The position numbers and the translations under genes were made by a program. From NCBI GenBank assembly GCA_934630815.1, contig CAKTWI010000012.1, positions 1-63,828 of the forward strand: DNA of 63,828 nucleotides, in the 5' to 3' direction. Source of the stretch: an uncultured Senegalimassilia sp. GTDB taxonomy: Bacteria; Actinomycetota; Coriobacteriia; Coriobacteriales; Eggerthellaceae. Below, piece by piece: positions 24,545-33,491 of the stretch; the first letter of the stretch is position 1; every line of letters begins with the position of its first letter. The notes below the pieces were generated by a model. It ran no database searches. It worked only from the letters and a program-made list of their open reading frames with translations, and had not been told where the DNA came from.

Positions 24545-26509
24545 CTAGTTCAAGCCGTACTCCGCCAGGAGCGCCTGGCCGCCCATGGTGGTGGGGGCGG
24601 CGTCGCCGGCCTCGCTCAGGAAGCAGGACGGGCGCACGATGGCCATGCGCTTGCCGTTCTCGCTCTTCACGCGCACCACCTGCATCTTCGTGCGCTCGGC
24701 CAGCTCCAGCTCGGCCTTGCTGAAGTGCGACAGCACCAGCAGGTGCTTGGCCTTCGCCACGCCGCCCATGAAGTCGCGGCGCTCGGAGTCCATGATGCGG
24801 TTGCGCTCGCCGTCGGTGCTGATCACCTCGAAGGCGTTGCGCTGCGGGAAGAAGCCGTCGATGCAGCCGACCACGAACATGTTGTCGTACTCGGTGCCGC
24901 ACAGGTTCTGCGGCAGGCAGATGTGCACGACGTGCGGGTCCTCGGTCCACACCGGGTCGGAGATGGCGGCCTGCTCGAGCTCGAGCAGGGTCTTCGCCGT
25001 CTCGTCGCCCACCATATCGGCGGCGACGGCCTCGAACTCGCTGATGCCCTCGGCGCCGATGGCCTTCATGAGGCCGAAGCCGCGGCGCGTGGCGTTCTTC
25101 TCAAGGAAGTCCTGGCCGGAGCGCCATTTCTCTGCCAACGTGCGGGCGCGCAGGAACGGCTCCTTCGCGCCGAAGCCGGCGTTGCCGATCTGCTGAAGCG
25201 CCTGGTACAGCGTAAGGCCCTCGGCCTCGGCGAAGTCCTGCAGGCCCATCCAGGCGTCGGAGTTCGTCAGCGCGTTGTCGAAGCCGCACCAGCTGCGCCA
25301 CGCGATCATGTCGGTGGGGTCGGCCAGCAGTCCCAGCTTCGTGTACGCCACGAGCGCGCGGGAGCGCGTGGAGTCGCGCGGGTCGCCCGCGAGCGTGCCG
25401 GCGGCGCCGGCGGCCGACACGTTGAAGCCGCGGCGGCGCAGCATCTTCTCCACCATGACGGCCCAGCGGCGGTTGGGAACGACCACGCAGGTGTTGGCCT
25501 CGCGTGCGTCCTCCTGGCCGTCCAGCAGCTTGCGCAGGTATTTCGTCAGGCCGTTGAGCTCGTCCTCGGGCGTGTTCCACTTGATGGACTGCACGCCCTG
25601 CGGCAGGCCCTCGGCCCCGGCGGCGCGCTCGATGGGCGTGGCGGTGCCGGCGATGTAGGCGCTATCCATATCGCCCTCGGTACACAGCGCATCGGCCAGC
25701 GCGATGACCTGCGGGTTTCCGAATGCGCCCCGCAGATGGAACACCTCCACGTCGCGGCGCACGGCCTCGAACTTCAGGAATCCCTCGATGTTGGGATGGT
25801 TGCCGCGCTTGGACATCATCTGGTTGGGGTTGCCCGTCACCATGATCTGCTTGTCGGCCAGCAGGCACAGCACCGTCTGCTCGGCGTGGGAGAAGTTCTG
25901 GAAGTCGTCGGCCAACACGTAGGCGAAGCCGCCGCGAGCGCCCTCGCCAGCGTCGCTTTTCAGGAAGTCGGCGGCCAGCATGGGGGCCTCGCCGGCAAGC
26001 ATCGCGCCGCGCAGCTTCAGGATGCGCGTGGCATAGGCCAGCAGGTTGTCCGCCGCGGTGCCGGCGTTCCACTCCTCGCGCGGCTCGTAGCCGGCCATCT
26101 TGCGGTCCAGGAAGCCCAGCATGCTGCGCAGCTTGCGCGGATGCTCGCCGATGGTCTTCAAATCCTCCAGGAAGAAGTTGTACTCGGCGCTGTTGAGGAT
26201 GCGCGGCACGCGACCGGTGGCCTCGCGGGCGGCGGGCTCGTCGAGCACCGACACGGCGGCGTCGAGCGCGGTGCACACGCGCACCGACAGGGCGGCGCCG
26301 ATGAGATTGACGGGAAGGGCGCGGCGCAGGCGCTTGCGGAAGGCCTGCGCGGCGAAGGCGTTGGTGACCGCTACCAAGATGGATGCGGGAGCTTCCCCGT
26401 TCTGGATAAGGTGCGCACAGTGCGCCACGAGCGCCTGCGTCTTGCCGCTGCGCTCGGCGCCCTCGACCTTGGCGAGGCGCCCATCGAATGCGGCGATGGT
26501 ATCTATCAT
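24545..26509 (-). CDS. Divergent UvrD/Rep-like superfamily I helicase
   Basis: This 654-residue protein has an SF1 helicase layout. It carries a Walker A loop GAERSGKTQALV near residue 20, a motif Ia-like segment, a degenerate Walker B YVLADDFQNF near residue 200 (DDFQ in place of the usual DExQ), TGNPNQMM as motif III, and VVVPNRRWAVMVEKMLRRRG and YDNMFVVGCIDGFFPQ in the second half. The C-terminus is cysteine-poor, so no AddB-type iron-sulfur nuclease is seen. Start ATG 26509 has GGGAG. The gene downstream on the genome (26675-27517) lies just before it in transcription. DNA repair is a guess from the fold. Confidence 0.8.
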   Translation of the reverse strand: MIDTIAAFDGRLAKVEGAERSGKTQALVAHCAHLIQNGEAPASILVAVTNAFAAQAFRKRLRRALPVNLIGAALSVRVCTALDAAVSVLDEPAAREATGRVPRILNSAEYNFFLEDLKTIGEHPRKLRSMLGFLDRKMAGYEPREEWNAGTAADNLLAYATRILKLRGAMLAGEAPMLAADFLKSDAGEGARGGFAYVLADDFQNFSHAEQTVLCLLADKQIMVTGNPNQMMSKRGNHPNIEGFLKFEAVRRDVEVFHLRGAFGNPQVIALADALCTEGDMDSAYIAGTATPIERAAGAEGLPQGVQSIKWNTPEDELNGLTKYLRKLLDGQEDAREANTCVVVPNRRWAVMVEKMLRRRGFNVSAAGAAGTLAGDPRDSTRSRALVAYTKLGLLADPTDMIAWRSWCGFDNALTNSDAWMGLQDFAEAEGLTLYQALQQIGNAGFGAKEPFLRARTLAEKWRSGQDFLEKNATRRGFGLMKAIGAEGISEFEAVAADMVGDETAKTLLELEQAAISDPVWTEDPHVVHICLPQNLCGTEYDNMFVVGCIDGFFPQRNAFEVISTDGERNRIMDSERRDFMGGVAKAKHLLVLSHFSKAELELAERTKMQVVRVKSENGKRMAIVRPSCFLSEAGDAAPTTMGGQALLAEYGLN

Positions 26510-26674
26510 GTGAAACTCCCTTCGGTAGCGGCTATCTGGGGCCCCGTCGCGCGCGCACGGCACGCGGCGGGGCGGTTTTCAAAAGGTGGCGAAGGCGTTG
26601 TCGCGCAGGCGGCGCCTTCCGGCGGGCGCGGCGGTTCGTGGGCGGGGCGTGCTTGCGGCCCCTGCAAAAGGCCC

Positions 26675-27517
26675 TTAGGCCTCGAACACCTTGCTCGTGC
26701 CGTCAGTATACTCCACGGTCCACGTGCGGTACGTCGGCGCGAACGTAGGCTCATCAAGTTCGAACACAAGCTCTGGCGGCTCCATGCCGCCGCCATCGAC
26801 GGCGCCCTCGCCGTCAGCGGACCGCGCGTCGGCCTCCACCAACTCGGGCGACTCCAGGAACGCTTCGGCCGCGGCTTCCTCAGCGGCGGCGCGCTCGGCT
26901 TCGGCAGCTGCCTCGGCCTCGGCGGCGGCAGCCTCCTCGGCGGCCTTGCGCTCCGCGAACGCGGCTGCGCCGGCTTCCACCTGCGCGGCCCAATCGTCGG
27001 CGGAGGGCATGCTCACGCGCGCGATAGAGCCGGCGTCGCCCAGCTTGCCCTCATTGTAGGCGTCGCGCACGAGTGAGAGCATGTCGGCGGCGTCCTCGGC
27101 GATGCCGCTCACGTCGTTCATGTGCAGGCGCACGGGCAGCGTGCCGTTTTGCAGGTCCACCTCGAGCCACGTGAACGCAAGTTCGCGCCCGTCCTCGATC
27201 TCCTTCTGGCGCTTGTTGTAGATGAGCGCCTGGTTGCCCAGCTTGCGGAACTGGTTGCGGAACCAATCGCGCATCACGTCGTTCCACAGCTCGTCGGAAC
27301 CCTCCTCGCCGGCTGCCAGGTACTGGCGCGTGCCCAGCTTCACCAGCATGCGCATGGTGTTCTCCGCCGGATCGTCCTCGCCTGCGGCGGCGTGCGTGCG
27401 CACCAGCGTCGAGCCCACGTAGGCGTAGCTGCGGCCGATCTCCAGGCGCAGCTCCTCGGAATCCACGCGCTCGTCCAGGTCCAGTATCAGCGTCATCGAA
27501 GGCCTTGGTTGTGCCAT
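26675..27517 (-). CDS. Hypothetical protein with Ala/Glu-rich coiled segment
   Basis: This 280-residue protein is not recognised. The N-terminal part (about 1-165) looks globular, with MTLILDLDERVDSEELRLEIG, a DVMRDWFRNQFRKLGNQALI helix and an LEVDLQNGTLPVRLHMND strand pair. Residues about 180-225 are a long run of AAEEAAAAEAE-type repeats likely to form a helix or coiled coil. A short C-terminal domain (EPTFAPTYRTWTVEYTDGTS) has beta character. No signal peptide or membrane span is seen. It lies 165 bases upstream of the helicase gene on the same strand and may form an operon with it. Confidence 0.7.
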   Translation of the reverse strand: MAQPRPSMTLILDLDERVDSEELRLEIGRSYAYVGSTLVRTHAAAGEDDPAENTMRMLVKLGTRQYLAAGEEGSDELWNDVMRDWFRNQFRKLGNQALIYNKRQKEIEDGRELAFTWLEVDLQNGTLPVRLHMNDVSGIAEDAADMLSLVRDAYNEGKLGDAGSIARVSMPSADDWAAQVEAGAAAFAERKAAEEAAAAEAEAAAEAERAAAEEAAAEAFLESPELVEADARSADGEGAVDGGGMEPPELVFELDEPTFAPTYRTWTVEYTDGTSKVFEA

Positions 27518-27880
27518 GTCCTATACCCCTAACTCTTCGTTCGGCGAACGCCCCGCGGGCTACCCGAATCGGGCCCGTTCCAGGTCATCCGCCTGCGTCC
27601 TCTTCGCTAACCAAAGTATAAATGCCCAGTTCAGCGCAAAATCATCCCGCAAGGATGATATGCGCGCGCTCATACATCCCACCCTTATGATTCCTGCCCG
27701 GCGCACCGCCGTACCATCGGATCATCGCATTGGGAACGCGGCGCCGTAGCCGCATCCGGCCCGGCCGCCACCTCCTCCCTCCCTTCCCCCTTGCAGGCGG
27801 AGGCAGGGTGCCGGCGCGGCGCCGCGTTCCCAATGCGGGAGACGAAGGAGAACCGAATCAGAAAAGGAGAGGAGGGGCAT
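27518..27880. other. Divergent promoter region and leader of the Mo-enzyme operon
   Basis: These 363 bases between divergent genes contain a small dyad ATCATCC/GGATGAT (27641-27647 with 27653-27659) and a large 20-bp inverted repeat (27727-27836, listed separately). No coding gene is supported. The operon frame is open from 27791, but the Tat signal shows the start at 27881. Confidence 0.6.
27727..27836. repeat. Large perfect inverted repeat in the Mo-enzyme leader
   Basis: Bases 27727-27746 (GCATTGGGAACGCGGCGCCG) are the exact reverse complement of 27817-27836, with 70 bases between. The loop is rich in C and T on the plus strand and can fold further. The 3' arm ends 44 bases before the start codon, so the structure would sit in the 5' untranslated region and could control expression. 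Confidence 0.7.
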
Positions 27881-30800
27881 ATGGCGAAACTATCTTTGAC
27901 TCGCCGCAGCTTCCTGAAGGCGTCCGCTATGGCGGGTGCCGCCGCGACCGTGGGGTTCGCGGCAGCGCCGTCCGCGGCTCTGGCCGAGGGCGCCGACCCG
28001 ACGGCCGGCGAAGTGAAGCGCATCCGCTCGTGCTGCCGCGCGTGCGGCAAGGTCGAGTGCGGCACGTGGGTCACCGTTCAGGACAACAAGGTGATCAAGG
28101 TCGAGGGCGATGAGTCCAACGCTCACAGCCGCGGCCACTGCTGCGCGAAGTCTCAGTCGTCGATGCTCGCACTGTACCATCCCGATCGTCTGCGCTACTG
28201 CCTGAAGCGCACGAACCCCAAGGGCGAGGACGATCCCGGTTGGGTCCGCATTTCCCTGGCCGATGCGTTCGACGAGGCCGGAGCCAAGCTCAACGAGATC
28301 GTGGAGAAGTACGGCGGAGAGGCCAACTTCGCCATGGGCGGCACGTCCCGCGTGTGGGCGCAGCCCCCGTACGGCACGCTGAAGTCCATCTTCCCGACCC
28401 CGAACGCCCACCTGGCGTACGAGATCTGCAAGGGCCCGCGCCACTTCGCCGGCATCCTGACCGACGAGATCGGCTCGCCCTGGATGGAAGTCGAGCAGGG
28501 TCCGTTGGTGTACGTGCAGTGGGGCACCGCTGCCGAGTACTCCAACTACGACTCCACGAACCGTACGGTCGTGGACTGCTCGCAGCGCGCTTACAAGCAT
28601 ATATTGGTAGACCCGCGCATGACGCCGCTGGGAAAGGAAGCCGACCTGTGGCTGCCGCTGCGCGTCGGCACCGACCTGTGCCTTTCCCTGACCTGGCTCA
28701 AGTGGATCCTGGACAACGAGGCCTACGACGACCTGTTCGTCCGCCGTTGGACCAACGCCCCGTTCCTGTGGAACCCTGAGAAGGACGGCCGCACGAAGAA
28801 GGGCTGGTTCCAGGAGATGAACGGCGGCGTGGATATGGAATCCCGTATCCTGACCGAGGCCGACGTCGACCGCGAGTGGATCAGCCAGTGGTGGGAGCCG
28901 GCGGACGAGAAGTACAGCTATCGCCGCTTCATCTGCTGGGATGAGAACAACAACAAGCCCACCTACTGGGACGCCGAGGCCTGCCAGTGGGAAGGCGAGA
29001 AGCATAAGATCCCGACGACCGGCACCTGGATCGAGCATCCGTACAAGCCGATCATCGCCGATGCGTGGCTGCCCGACCCGTCGCACTTCGCCGACCCGGC
29101 CGACCCGTCCTACGACGCGTATTGGAACGAGGGCAACGAGGGCGGCAAGAAGTCCAACCCCATGGGCCTGCCGAAGAACCCCGCGCTGTTCCCCGGCGGT
29201 GTGGACATCAAGCTGAAGAACGGCACCACCATCAAGGCCGGCACCGTTTGGGAGGCCTTCTCCGACAGCCTGTCCGAGTACACGCCCGAGTACTGCGAGA
29301 GCGTGACCGAGGTCCCCGCCGAGAAGATCGTCGAGGCCGTGAAGATCTACACCACGCGCCTGAACCCCCTGCATGGCAACGGCGGCATCCACTACCAGCT
29401 GGCTCCCGACCAGACGGGCCACGCGGTGCAGAACTCCCGCGCCCTGCAGCTGATCGCCTGCATTACCGGCAACTCCGATGAGCCCGCCGGCAACCGCGGA
29501 TCCTCCAAGGCCGAGGTCGACGGCTGCTGCGGCCGCGCGAACATGAAGGTCACCGACCATGCCCCGCAGGACTGGGGTATCCGGGACGGCGTCGGCTCCA
29601 TGGAGCTGGGCGACACCCCGCGCGACCTGTCCATCGACGACCAGGTGCCGCTGATCCAGAACTTCGTGCAGCACCTCATCGACGTGAAGTCCCCGCTGGC
29701 CGAGCGCTACGGCAACCACGTGCCCTCCGCCGAGGAGGCTCGCTGGATCGCCGAGCGCAAGGGCGGCGCCTACAAGAGCTCCCGCACGTGGCCGGGCCTG
29801 AAGACCAGCTTCGACAGCAACGCCAAGCAGATCTCCGCAGAGCGCTTCCCGCTGCTTCGCTACTGGAACCGCTGGGCCGACTCCGCGACCATCTGGGACT
29901 CCATCAACGGCATCGACACCCCGTATCAGATCCACGGCGGTGTGTGCATGTCCGGCGACTTCATGAACGAGTCCAACCTGCTTGAGGCCTGGGAGGCCCT
30001 GACCCGCCTGGACTTCTGGCTGGACTTCAACCTGTGGAGCTGCCCGAACAACGGCTGCGCCGACATCGTCATCCCCGTCCTGCACTGGCTCGAGGTCAAC
30101 ACCGGCCGCGTGTCCCAGGGCGCCGGCGGCATCTTCGGCGCAGGTCAGCGCGCCGTCGAGCCGATGGGCGACTGCATCTACGACCCGGTCGCCGTCATCT
30201 GCCTGTACCTGGGTATGGCGAAGGCGGTCTCGGGCAAGGAGCATCCAACCCGCGCCGACATCCCTGCCGACCGCAGCGCCGTGATCTGGAACGACCGCGA
30301 CCTGAACTACGACGGCTGGAACAACCTGGACTACAACGAGTTCGTGCAGATGGGAGGCAGCATCACCTATGAGCAGCAGGAGTACCGCGTGCTCAAGGAC
30401 GCTACCGACTGGTGGCGCATCGAGGAGTTCAAGGACAAGGAGAGCAAGCCCGAGCAGGTCATCCCGGCCTTCCCGAGCTACGCTGCCGCCGAAAAGCCCG
30501 CGCAGGCCATCAATGACGTGGCCGGCCCGGACTTCCCCGAGTACGCCGCGAAGTTCCAGGAAGAGGGCTGGTTCGACTGCCGCAAGTGGCACCCCGAGCG
30601 TTGGGGCACGTATCGTCGCTGGGAGATGGGCTACCGTCGTCAGCAGGGCGGCTACAACCTGTACGCTGCCGTCGACGAGAAGTGCGGCTTCATGACCCCG
30701 ACCGCCAAGGTCGAGGTGTGGTCCACCATCGCCGAGACCTACATCCCGGACACCACCAAGACGTTCGCGGAGAGCTGCAGCCCGGACCGTGCCGCCTATG

Positions 30801-31672
30801 ACGGGAAGATCCCCGACATCGACAAGTTCCCGCACTGGTTCGAGCCGAAGAACTCCAAGGTGGAGGCCCCGCGCTACTACCACAAGGACCAGGCGGACCA
30901 GATCGCCACGACGGATTCCTACATCAACGACAACTACAAGGGCAATCATCTGATGGAGGAGTACAAGGAGAACCTGCAGAAGTACGGCGACGACCACGCG
31001 TTCATCATGACCACTGGTTCCCGCCAGCCCGTGTATTTCCACTCCGAGCACCGTCAGCTGCCCTGGTGCCGCGAGCTGTGGCCGTCCCCGCGCGTCGAGA
31101 TCAACCCGAAGGACGCCGCGCGTATGGGCGTCGAGCAGGGCGACTGGGTGTGGATCCGCACCCCGTGGGGCGCGGTCCGCGAGGTCGTCGACCTGTACTA
31201 CGGCATCAAGGAGGGCACCATCAACGCCAACCATGCCTGGTGGTACCCCGAGATGGACACCGCGAGCCACGGCTTCGAGCTGGTCGGCATCAACTGCTGC
31301 ATGGACAAGTACGCTCAGTGCTGGGTGTGCGGCGCCTCGCAGCTGCGCGGCATCCCCGCGCTGATCTACAAGGCCACGCCGGAGAACTCCCCGTTCAAGA
31401 ACCCGGTGCCGTGCGATCCGAAGGGCAACCCCGCCATCACGAACGCCAACGACCCGCGTCTGAAGGAATGGCTGTCCAACGACCCGCGTCTGGCCGACGC
31501 CAAGGTGGAGCTGACCTTCGCCAACATGGATGCGAAGGGCTGCAACCCGTCCATCCAGTCCCCGGAGGCTCTGGTCACCGGCAAGCTGCCCAAGGGCGAG
31601 CGCGGAAGCGATGTCCTCGGCCAGTACAGCAACAAAGGCCAGCTGAGCGACAAGCTCGGTTCCTACAAATAA
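27881..31672 (+). CDS. Tat-exported molybdopterin oxidoreductase, catalytic subunit (DMSO reductase family)
   Basis: This 1263-residue protein is the catalytic subunit of a complex iron-sulfur molybdoenzyme. A Tat signal (LTRRSFLKASAMAG, likely cleavage after ALA at about residue 35) places it outside the membrane. A [4Fe-4S] site is suggested by CCRACGKVEC with a later CC in GHCCAKSQSS. The dinucleotide-binding core includes LVDPRMTPLGKEADLWLPLR, and the C-terminal barrel has MTTGSRQPVYFHSEHRQLPW. It is larger than most members of about 750-1000 residues, with extra segments near residues 350-430 and 850-1000. Its substrate is unknown; related enzymes in this bacterial family include catechol dehydroxylases. 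The start has GGAGG at 27871-27875. Confidence 0.9.
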   Translation: MAKLSLTRRSFLKASAMAGAAATVGFAAAPSAALAEGADPTAGEVKRIRSCCRACGKVECGTWVTVQDNKVIKVEGDESNAHSRGHCCAKSQSSMLALYHPDRLRYCLKRTNPKGEDDPGWVRISLADAFDEAGAKLNEIVEKYGGEANFAMGGTSRVWAQPPYGTLKSIFPTPNAHLAYEICKGPRHFAGILTDEIGSPWMEVEQGPLVYVQWGTAAEYSNYDSTNRTVVDCSQRAYKHILVDPRMTPLGKEADLWLPLRVGTDLCLSLTWLKWILDNEAYDDLFVRRWTNAPFLWNPEKDGRTKKGWFQEMNGGVDMESRILTEADVDREWISQWWEPADEKYSYRRFICWDENNNKPTYWDAEACQWEGEKHKIPTTGTWIEHPYKPIIADAWLPDPSHFADPADPSYDAYWNEGNEGGKKSNPMGLPKNPALFPGGVDIKLKNGTTIKAGTVWEAFSDSLSEYTPEYCESVTEVPAEKIVEAVKIYTTRLNPLHGNGGIHYQLAPDQTGHAVQNSRALQLIACITGNSDEPAGNRGSSKAEVDGCCGRANMKVTDHAPQDWGIRDGVGSMELGDTPRDLSIDDQVPLIQNFVQHLIDVKSPLAERYGNHVPSAEEARWIAERKGGAYKSSRTWPGLKTSFDSNAKQISAERFPLLRYWNRWADSATIWDSINGIDTPYQIHGGVCMSGDFMNESNLLEAWEALTRLDFWLDFNLWSCPNNGCADIVIPVLHWLEVNTGRVSQGAGGIFGAGQRAVEPMGDCIYDPVAVICLYLGMAKAVSGKEHPTRADIPADRSAVIWNDRDLNYDGWNNLDYNEFVQMGGSITYEQQEYRVLKDATDWWRIEEFKDKESKPEQVIPAFPSYAAAEKPAQAINDVAGPDFPEYAAKFQEEGWFDCRKWHPERWGTYRRWEMGYRRQQGGYNLYAAVDEKCGFMTPTAKVEVWSTIAETYIPDTTKTFAESCSPDRAAYDGKIPDIDKFPHWFEPKNSKVEAPRYYHKDQADQIATTDSYINDNYKGNHLMEEYKENLQKYGDDHAFIMTTGSRQPVYFHSEHRQLPWCRELWPSPRVEINPKDAARMGVEQGDWVWIRTPWGAVREVVDLYYGIKEGTINANHAWWYPEMDTASHGFELVGINCCMDKYAQCWVCGASQLRGIPALIYKATPENSPFKNPVPCDPKGNPAITNANDPRLKEWLSNDPRLADAKVELTFANMDAKGCNPSIQSPEALVTGKLPKGERGSDVLGQYSNKGQLSDKLGSYK

Positions 31673-31691
31673 GGAAAGGAGGTAACAACCC

Positions 31692-32351
31692 ATGGCAAAT
31701 TACGCGATCATCACCGACCTGAACCGTTGCACCGGCTGCTTGGCCTGCACGGTCGCCTGCAAGGCAATCAACGGCGTCGACGTCGGCAACTTCTGGATCA
31801 AGACGCTGCGCATCGGTCCGCACCCCATCGAGGGCGGCTCGGGCGATTACCCGGACGTGGAGATGTACTTCCTTCCGGTTCAGTGCCAGCACTGCAAGAA
31901 CCCCGAGTGCGTGCGCGTGTGCCCGACCGGCGCATCCCATATTCGCGAGGACGGCACCGTGCAGATCGACAAGTCCAAGTGCATCGGCTGCCGCTTCTGC
32001 GCCCTGGCCTGCCCGTACGGCGTGCGTTACCTCAACGAGGAGGAGCGCGTCGTCGAGAAGTGCACCATGTGCGAGCAGCGCATCAGCCAAGGCGAGCTGC
32101 CGCAGTGCGTGGCCCAGTGCGGCGCCCGTGCCCGTTTCTTCGGCGACCTTGACAAGGGCGTCGACAACTTCGAGGGCCCGGCGCATCCGGACAGCCCCGG
32201 CTGTCAGTACGACGAGATGACCAAGACCCGCGTCAAGCTCAAGGACTACGTCGAGGCGTACACGGAAAGCGATATCCATCATCTCAAGGACGCAGGCAAC
32301 AAGCCCAAGCTGATGTACCTGCTCCGCGAGGGCCGAAAGTGGAGGGAGTAG
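31692..32351 (+). CDS. DmsB-like 4Fe-4S electron-transfer subunit
   Basis: This 219-residue ferredoxin subunit passes electrons between the membrane anchor and the molybdoenzyme. Four cysteine groups suit four [4Fe-4S] clusters: CTGCLACTVAC, CQHCKNPECVRVCP, CIGCRFCALACP, and CTMC with a later CVAQC. It has no signal peptide of its own, so it should be co-exported with the Tat-signal subunit, as in DmsAB. Start ATG 31692 follows a strong GGAGG, 19 bases after the catalytic gene. Confidence 0.94.
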   Translation: MANYAIITDLNRCTGCLACTVACKAINGVDVGNFWIKTLRIGPHPIEGGSGDYPDVEMYFLPVQCQHCKNPECVRVCPTGASHIREDGTVQIDKSKCIGCRFCALACPYGVRYLNEEERVVEKCTMCEQRISQGELPQCVAQCGARARFFGDLDKGVDNFEGPAHPDSPGCQYDEMTKTRVKLKDYVEAYTESDIHHLKDAGNKPKLMYLLREGRKWRE

Positions 32352-32355
32352 ACTC

Positions 32356-33273
32356 ATGAATCCGGAATGGCCTCTAATCCTCTTCACCTTCTTCCTGTGC
32401 CTGTCCGGCGGCATCTTGGGCGCACAGGGCCTGCTCATTGTGCTCGGCAAGGGCAAGAAGATGCAGAACGTGGCGCTCATCGCCGCGCTGGCGACGCTTG
32501 TGATCGGCGGCATCTGCGTGTTCATGCACCTGCAGCATTGGGAGCGCATCTTCAACGCGTTCGGCGCGCTGCTCGCCGGTAACGGCTACGGCGTGTCCGG
32601 CATCACCCTCGAGCTGTGGGGTTGCGTCGTGGAGTTCATCGCGATCGCGCTGTTCTTCCTGTTCGCCCGCCGCGCCGAGGACGGCGTCGCTCCGAAGTGG
32701 GCCGGCATCCTGGCCATCATCGTGGGCCTGGCGCTTCCCATGGTCACCGGCGACTCCTACCTGATGCCGTCGCTGCCCACCTGGGATAACCCGCTTCTGA
32801 TCGTGTACTACCTGACGAACACGATCTTCATGGGCGGCTTGGCCGCGCTCGTGATCGCCGGCCTGACAGGCGACGTCGAAGCCCGCGACTTCATGGTCAA
32901 GACCGCCCTGGTCGGCGCCGTGGCCCAGCTGGTCGTCGTGCTGGTGTACGCGATCGCGATCAACGGCTCCGCCGCCACGTACTCCGCCGACATCGCGTTC
33001 TACTTCGACCCGACGCTGCCCGACGTGCCCATGGTCGACCGCGCCGCCGTCGTCGGCAGCCTGCTTGCCGGCTCCAACGCCCTGGTGTTCTGGCTGGGCG
33101 CCATCATCGTCGGCATCGTCGCCCCGGCCGCCATCCTGTGGTTCGGCAAGGCGAACGAAGGCCAGCAGCTGGCCATCTACGCCGGTGGTGCGGGCGTGTG
33201 CTGCATCATCGGCGGCATCATCTGGCGCGTGCTCCTGTACTCGGCGGCGATGCACATCTTCGCCCTGTTCTAG
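32356..33273 (+). CDS. DmsC-like membrane anchor subunit
   Basis: This 305-residue hydrophobic protein with about eight membrane spans and no extended soluble domain lies four bases after the ferredoxin gene. Its place in the operon, its length and the start MNPEWPLILFTFFLCLSGGI fit the DmsC/NrfD class of quinol-oxidising anchors. A short loop with HLQHWERIF after the second span could contribute a quinol-site His. It probably feeds menaquinol electrons to the two upstream subunits. Confidence 0.85.
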   Translation: MNPEWPLILFTFFLCLSGGILGAQGLLIVLGKGKKMQNVALIAALATLVIGGICVFMHLQHWERIFNAFGALLAGNGYGVSGITLELWGCVVEFIAIALFFLFARRAEDGVAPKWAGILAIIVGLALPMVTGDSYLMPSLPTWDNPLLIVYYLTNTIFMGGLAALVIAGLTGDVEARDFMVKTALVGAVAQLVVVLVYAIAINGSAATYSADIAFYFDPTLPDVPMVDRAAVVGSLLAGSNALVFWLGAIIVGIVAPAAILWFGKANEGQQLAIYAGGAGVCCIIGGIIWRVLLYSAAMHIFALF

Positions 33274-33491
33274 GAAGCGAAGGCCGCAGGGCCGGTTCTG
33301 GTCGGCCGGCCTTGCGGGCGAGCTGGCGGCAAAACGTCTGCTCGCAAGCTGAAAAGGCGTGTTGGAGGGGGCTTACCTGAACGCCCCGCTTTCGGCAACG
33401 GAAGCCCCCTCATATACGCGTTTTCGAACAGCCCCGACCGGGGCTTTCGCGCATAGGAAGAGGAATCGGAAAGACAAGGAGAGGGGTCTTC
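33274..33491 (+). other. Intra-operon gap with hairpins
   Basis: This gap of 218 bases contains a compact hairpin AGCCCC/GGGGCT (33430-33435 with 33440-33445) followed by TTC, and a larger pairing GGGGGCTT/AAGCCCCC across 33367-33410. These may attenuate or stabilise the messenger between the anchor gene and the NapG-like gene. Confidence 0.4.

Noticed and set aside
24545..27517. Helicase plus unknown protein as a phage-defence system
   Set aside because: No nuclease, sensor or toxin domain is seen, and base composition does not differ from the neighbours. The evidence is too thin.
27890..31693. A minus-strand open frame of 1267 codons
   Set aside because: It mirrors the Mo-enzyme gene in high-GC DNA, has no family motifs and no ribosome site, and is rich in Val, Leu, Arg and His as expected of an antisense shadow.
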